From an uncultured Oscillospiraceae bacterium (lineage in GTDB: Bacteria > Bacillota > Clostridia > Oscillospirales > Oscillospiraceae), in NCBI GenBank assembly GCA_934643765.1, contig CAKUCT010000067.1, forward strand, positions 1-9,005: DNA of 9,005 nt, written 5' to 3'. The position numbers and the translations under genes were made by a program. Numbering within the stretch: the first letter of the stretch is position 1; each line of letters starts with the position of its first letter. The notes beneath the pieces were generated by a model. The model was not told the origin of the DNA. It searched no databases and was given only the letters and a program-made list of their open reading frames with translations. Of this stretch, positions 6,830 to 9,005 are shown piece by piece.

Positions 6830-8122
6830 ATGAAAGTAAGAACATGCGAATACTGCGGCACGGATTTTGACGCCGGGCTGAGCCAGTGTCCGCTTTGCGG
6901 AAAGGCAGTGCAGCCAGGCGCGGCAGAGCCGCAGCCAGTGATGCACGCGGCGTATAAGCCTGCGGGCGGCCGCGGCGGAAAATTCAGCAAGAAGAAGGAA
7001 AAGGGCGGTCATTTCGCCGAAAAGAAGCAGAAGCCGGAAAAGCAGCCGTCGGAAAATCCATATAAGATTCCAAAGTGGATGATGGCTGTGATCTGCGTGA
7101 TTCTGGGCCTGGCGGTGGTAATGGGCGCGGCGTTTGCGCTGTATCAGCTCAGCTGGTTCCCGAAGTTCCTGAGTCCGGCAGAACCGGCCAGCGTTCAGGC
7201 CCCTGTGACGCAGCCGGAGACGACGGAGCCCGCGCCGGCAGAACCCGAGCAGCCGGCTGCGCCGACCGAGCAGCAGTACGTCAACGAAGAGGACTATACG
7301 GCCGACGAAACCGACGAGCAGCCGCAGGCTGAGGTTTCCTGCACGGGCCTCACCATGGCTACGTCTTCGATCACCTTTGATGAGCCGGAGCGGTTCTATA
7401 ACATTACGGTGCAGAAGCTGCCGGAGGACTGCAACCAGGAAGTCGTCTTCACCTCGAGCGATGAGACCATCGCAACCGTCAATCAGCAGGGTAAGGTTGT
7501 CGCCGTGAACGGCGGCACGGCGGTCATCACCGCCAGCTGCGGCACGCAGACGGCGACATGCCTTGTCACGTGTGACTTTATCGCAGATCAGCAGACCCAG
7601 GAGGAAGAAACGCTTCCACCCGCGCTCAGTTCGACCGATATGACGCTGTTCTATCCCGGCGAGCAGGCGCCCCTGATCGTCAGTAACCTCTCCGAGGGGA
7701 CGCAGGTCACGTATACGAGCGAAAACACATCCGTCGCAACGGTTTCCTCCAGCGGCGTGATTACGGCGGTCGGCAGCGGCACGACGACGGTGCGTGCCGA
7801 GTTTGACGGATCGAAGCTGGAGTGCATTGTCCGCTGCAAGCTCGATTCCAGCGCGGAGTCCGGTGCGGACGCCAACGCCGAGGGCTGCACGATCAGCCAC
7901 TCGGATGTCACGATGGCCTTCCTTGGCGAGTATTTCAAAATTTCGCTCAAGGACGCCGACGGCAACCGTGTCAAGGGCCTTTCCTGGAAGTCCGGCAATA
8001 CCGGCGTGTGCACGGTCGACGCCGACGGCGTCGTCACGGCGACCGGTAAGGGCACGACGACCGTCTCCACCACTTATGGCGGCCAGAGCTTTGAGTGCAT
8101 CATTCGCTGCAACCTCAAGTAA
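6830..8122 (+). CDS. zinc-ribbon, single-pass membrane protein with three BIG2 domains
   Basis: A 430-residue protein. The ATG at 6830 follows GGAGG 6 nt upstream and begins directly with a zinc ribbon: C6-x2-C9 and C20-x2-C23 in RTCEYCG and QCPLCGK. A strongly basic Lys-rich stretch (about 48-72) precedes a transmembrane helix (about 83-105, MMAVICVILGLAVVMG). Then comes a Pro/Glu/Thr-rich stalk (about 113-168), and three bacterial Ig-like group 2 domains (about 170-250, 265-338, 352-430). Each carries the BIG2 pattern of S-x-x-T/S-x-V-A/C-T-V, a G-x-V turn and a G-T-T/A-x-V turn. The basic stretch places the N-terminus inside, so the zinc ribbon is cytosolic and the BIG2 domains are outside. 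Each domain ends in C-x3-C (CLVTC, CIVRC, CIIRC). BIG2 domains usually serve adhesion or wall binding. The exact role is unknown; the gene is divergent from the kinase and has its own promoter and terminator. Confidence 0.9.
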   Translation: MKVRTCEYCGTDFDAGLSQCPLCGKAVQPGAAEPQPVMHAAYKPAGGRGGKFSKKKEKGGHFAEKKQKPEKQPSENPYKIPKWMMAVICVILGLAVVMGAAFALYQLSWFPKFLSPAEPASVQAPVTQPETTEPAPAEPEQPAAPTEQQYVNEEDYTADETDEQPQAEVSCTGLTMATSSITFDEPERFYNITVQKLPEDCNQEVVFTSSDETIATVNQQGKVVAVNGGTAVITASCGTQTATCLVTCDFIADQQTQEEETLPPALSSTDMTLFYPGEQAPLIVSNLSEGTQVTYTSENTSVATVSSSGVITAVGSGTTTVRAEFDGSKLECIVRCKLDSSAESGADANAEGCTISHSDVTMAFLGEYFKISLKDADGNRVKGLSWKSGNTGVCTVDADGVVTATGKGTTTVSTTYGGQSFECIIRCNLK

Positions 8123-8125
8123 TAG

Positions 8126-8165
8126 AAATTCCCGGACACGGCGTTTGCCGCGTCCGGGAATTTTT
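8126..8165. terminator. intrinsic terminator behind the BIG2 gene, probably shared with the DUF378 gene
   Basis: AAATTCCCGGAC (8126-8137) pairs with GTCCGGGAATTT (8152-8163). One A-C mismatch and an inner CGGC/GCCG stem then close the loop GTTT. The plus strand ends in five T (8161-8165). It starts 3 nt after the BIG2 stop codon and ends a few bases from the DUF378 stop on the other strand. The minus-strand T-run is interrupted, so reverse termination is probably weaker. Confidence 0.9.
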
Positions 8166-8168
8166 GCA

Positions 8169-8369
8169 TCAGGTCTCCGTTTTTCTGGTGTGACGGAACA
8201 GCAGCGTAATGCACCACAGTCCGGCCAGACCCACAACGGCGTAGATGATGCGGCTGACGCTTGCGGTCTGCCCGCCGAAGATCCAGGCGACCAGGTCAAA
8301 GCGTGCAAAGCCGACCAGGCCCCAGTTGACAGCGCCAATGATTGCCAGAATCAATGCCAAGGTATCCAT
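8169..8369 (-). CDS. DUF378 family small membrane protein
   Basis: A 66-residue protein, the usual size for DUF378 (YuzA-like) proteins. The ATG at 8369 has a near-perfect AAGGAGG 7 nt upstream (8383 to 8377). Two transmembrane helices are evident: about 3-22 (LALILAIIGAVNWGLVGFA) and about 38-57 (SRIIYAVVGLAGLWCITLLF). The short loop FDLVAWIFGG lies between them and the C-terminus is basic. The family hallmarks are INWGLVG-like in helix 1 (here AVNWGLVGFARFDLV) and YxxVGLAGL in helix 2, both clear. The molecular function of DUF378 proteins is not known. It stands alone between a terminator and a divergent promoter region. A convincing sigma-A promoter was not found upstream. Confidence 0.9.
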   Translation of the reverse strand: MDTLALILAIIGAVNWGLVGFARFDLVAWIFGGQTASVSRIIYAVVGLAGLWCITLLFRHTRKTET

Positions 8370-8450
8370 ATGGTTTCCTCCTTTTTATTGCACGCGGATA
8401 GTATGTACGGCTTTGACAGTGTTTATTCCGTAAATTGCCGGAGGAAAACG

Positions 8451-8470
8451 GAAAAAGCGATTGCTTTTTC
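8451..8470. repeat. 20-bp palindrome overlapping the thrH -35 box, operator or hairpin
   Basis: GAAAAAGC (8451-8458) and GCTTTTTC (8463-8470) form a perfect 8-bp inverted repeat around GATT. The right arm covers the -35 box TTGCTT of the thrH promoter, an arrangement typical of a repressor operator. It could also be a weak terminator-like hairpin. The core AAAAAGCGATTG is shared with 3855-3866. Confidence 0.5.
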
Positions 8471-8488
8471 GGCAAAAGGATGTATAAT
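8461..8488 (+). promoter_or_regulatory. sigma-A promoter of thrH
   Basis: TTGCTT (8461-8466), a 16-nt spacer, and a perfect TATAAT (8483-8488). The start point would be near 8495, leaving a leader of about 100 nt to the ATG at 8594. Confidence 0.75.
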
Positions 8489-8494
8489 AAGCTT

Positions 8495-8593
8495 GAGCCT
8501 ATAAAATTTTTAGGCACAATTACTTTTTTTGAGTTTTCCGGCCGGACGCCGTGCCTGCATGGAAACCGTATGACAAAACAAGGAGGCACGCAT
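8495..8593 (+). promoter_or_regulatory. structured 5' leader of thrH
   Basis: GCCTA (8497-8501) can pair with TAGGC (8511-8515). GGCAC (8513-8517) can instead pair with GTGCC (8551-8555). The two pairings share bases and exclude each other. A run of seven T follows at 8524-8530. No known riboswitch or T-box motif is recognisable. The leader ends with AGGAGG at 8581-8586. Regulation by the leader is only a possibility. Confidence 0.3.
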
Positions 8594-9005
8594 ATGAATA
8601 TGGTCTGCCTGGATCTTGAGGGCGTTCTGGTGCCGGAGATCTGGATTGCATTTTCTGAGGCCAGCGGCATTCCGGAGCTTCGCCGGACGACCCGCGACGA
8701 GCCGGATTATGATAAACTGATGCGCTGGAGACTTGGCCTTCTGAAAGAGCGCGGCCTGGGATTGCGGCAGATTCAGGACGTCATCGCGACGATCGACCCG
8801 CTGCCGGGCGCAAAGGAATTTCTGGACAGTCTGCGCGAACTGACGCAGGTTGTCATTCTGAGCGATACCTTTGAGGAGTTTGCAAAGCCCCTGATGAAAA
8901 AGCTCGGCTGGCCGACCATCCTCTGCAACAATCTTGTCGTCGGCGAAGACGGCATGATTACAGATTTCAAGATGCGCTGCAAGGACTCCAAGCTTTCCAC
9001 CGTCC
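8594..9005 (+). CDS. thrH: ThrH, phosphoserine phosphatase/homoserine phosphotransferase, N-terminal part
   Basis: A HAD-superfamily enzyme cut by the right edge: 137 residues are visible of about 200-205 usual. ThrH proteins remove phosphate from phosphoserine and can transfer it to homoserine, linking serine and threonine synthesis in the cytosol. The sequence follows characterised Pseudomonas ThrH closely: CLDLEGVLVPEIWIAFSE (5-22), TTRDEPDYDKLM (32-43), IQDVIAT (60-66) and VVILSDTFEEF (86-96). D7 is the phosphorylated nucleophile. Position 9 is Glu where most HAD phosphatases have Asp, which is normal for ThrH. S90 is HAD motif II. The Lys of motif III and the acidic motif IV lie beyond the window. 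The ATG at 8594 has AGGAGG 7 nt upstream and matches the ThrH N-terminus; a second ATG two codons on is less well placed. It is transcribed alone from its own promoter as far as can be seen. Confidence 0.94.
   Translation, partial: MNMVCLDLEGVLVPEIWIAFSEASGIPELRRTTRDEPDYDKLMRWRLGLLKERGLGLRQIQDVIATIDPLPGAKEFLDSLRELTQVVILSDTFEEFAKPLMKKLGWPTILCNNLVVGEDGMITDFKMRCKDSKLSTV

Noticed and set aside
6743..8338. 531-codon minus-strand open frame opposite the BIG2 gene
   Set aside because: It runs through the terminator at 8126-8165 and the kinase promoter region, and its translation has no recognisable domain. It is a shadow.
8495..8593. Known riboswitch or T-box in the thrH leader
   Set aside because: No T-box TGGN bulge context, SAM or lysine core motif was recognisable. 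Only short alternative stems are present.
1..9005. CRISPR array, tRNA, rRNA, insertion sequence or phage gene
   Set aside because: No regular repeat-spacer pattern, cloverleaf, transposase or phage motif was seen on either strand.

Overview
The window looks like chromosomal DNA of a fairly GC-rich member of the Firmicutes, most likely class Clostridia and an Oscillospiraceae-type gut anaerobe. This rests on near-consensus AGGAGG ribosome binding sites, sigma-A promoters in short AT-rich gaps between GC-rich genes, and the gene content: an AlgI/DHHW pair, a membrane Ser/Thr kinase with FN3-like repeats, a zinc-ribbon/BIG2 surface protein, a DUF378 protein and ThrH. The taxonomic call is inference. 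I see no mobile element, CRISPR array, tRNA or rRNA.

Layout, left to right. (1) 1-591, minus: the N-terminal 197 residues of a DeoR-family repressor, running off the left edge, with its own promoter and a probable direct-repeat operator at 615-634. (2) 592-909: a 318-nt gap with the divergent promoters of the repressor and of the next operon, plus a GC-rich hairpin. (3) 910-3777, plus: a two-gene operon of an AlgI-type MBOAT O-acyltransferase and a DHHW/AlgX-like SGNH partner, whose ribosome binding site overlaps the MBOAT stop codon. (4) 3878-3911: a perfect 34-bp palindrome acting as a shared terminator. (5) 3913-6639, minus: a 908-residue receptor-like Ser/Thr kinase. (6) 6640-6829: a divergent promoter region. 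(7) 6830-8122, plus: a 430-residue zinc-ribbon, transmembrane, triple BIG2 protein, then a terminator at 8126-8165. (8) 8169-8369, minus: a small DUF378 membrane protein. (9) 8370-8593: a divergent gap with the thrH promoter and a leader of about 100 nt. (10) 8594-9005, plus: the first 137 residues of ThrH, cut by the right edge.

How the genes may work together. The MBOAT and DHHW proteins form the usual two-component system that moves acyl (typically acetyl) groups across the membrane onto an extracytoplasmic glycan. The kinase and the zinc-ribbon/BIG2 protein are transcribed divergently from one 190-bp region. Each has a cytosolic N-terminal module, a basic stretch, one transmembrane helix and a string of extracellular beta-sandwich domains, so they may be a surface sensing or adhesion pair. 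ThrH, DUF378 and the DeoR regulator show no functional link to these. The most interesting unit is the kinase/zinc-ribbon-BIG2 pair. None of the genes is wholly unfamiliar, and I do not claim a clearly new system.
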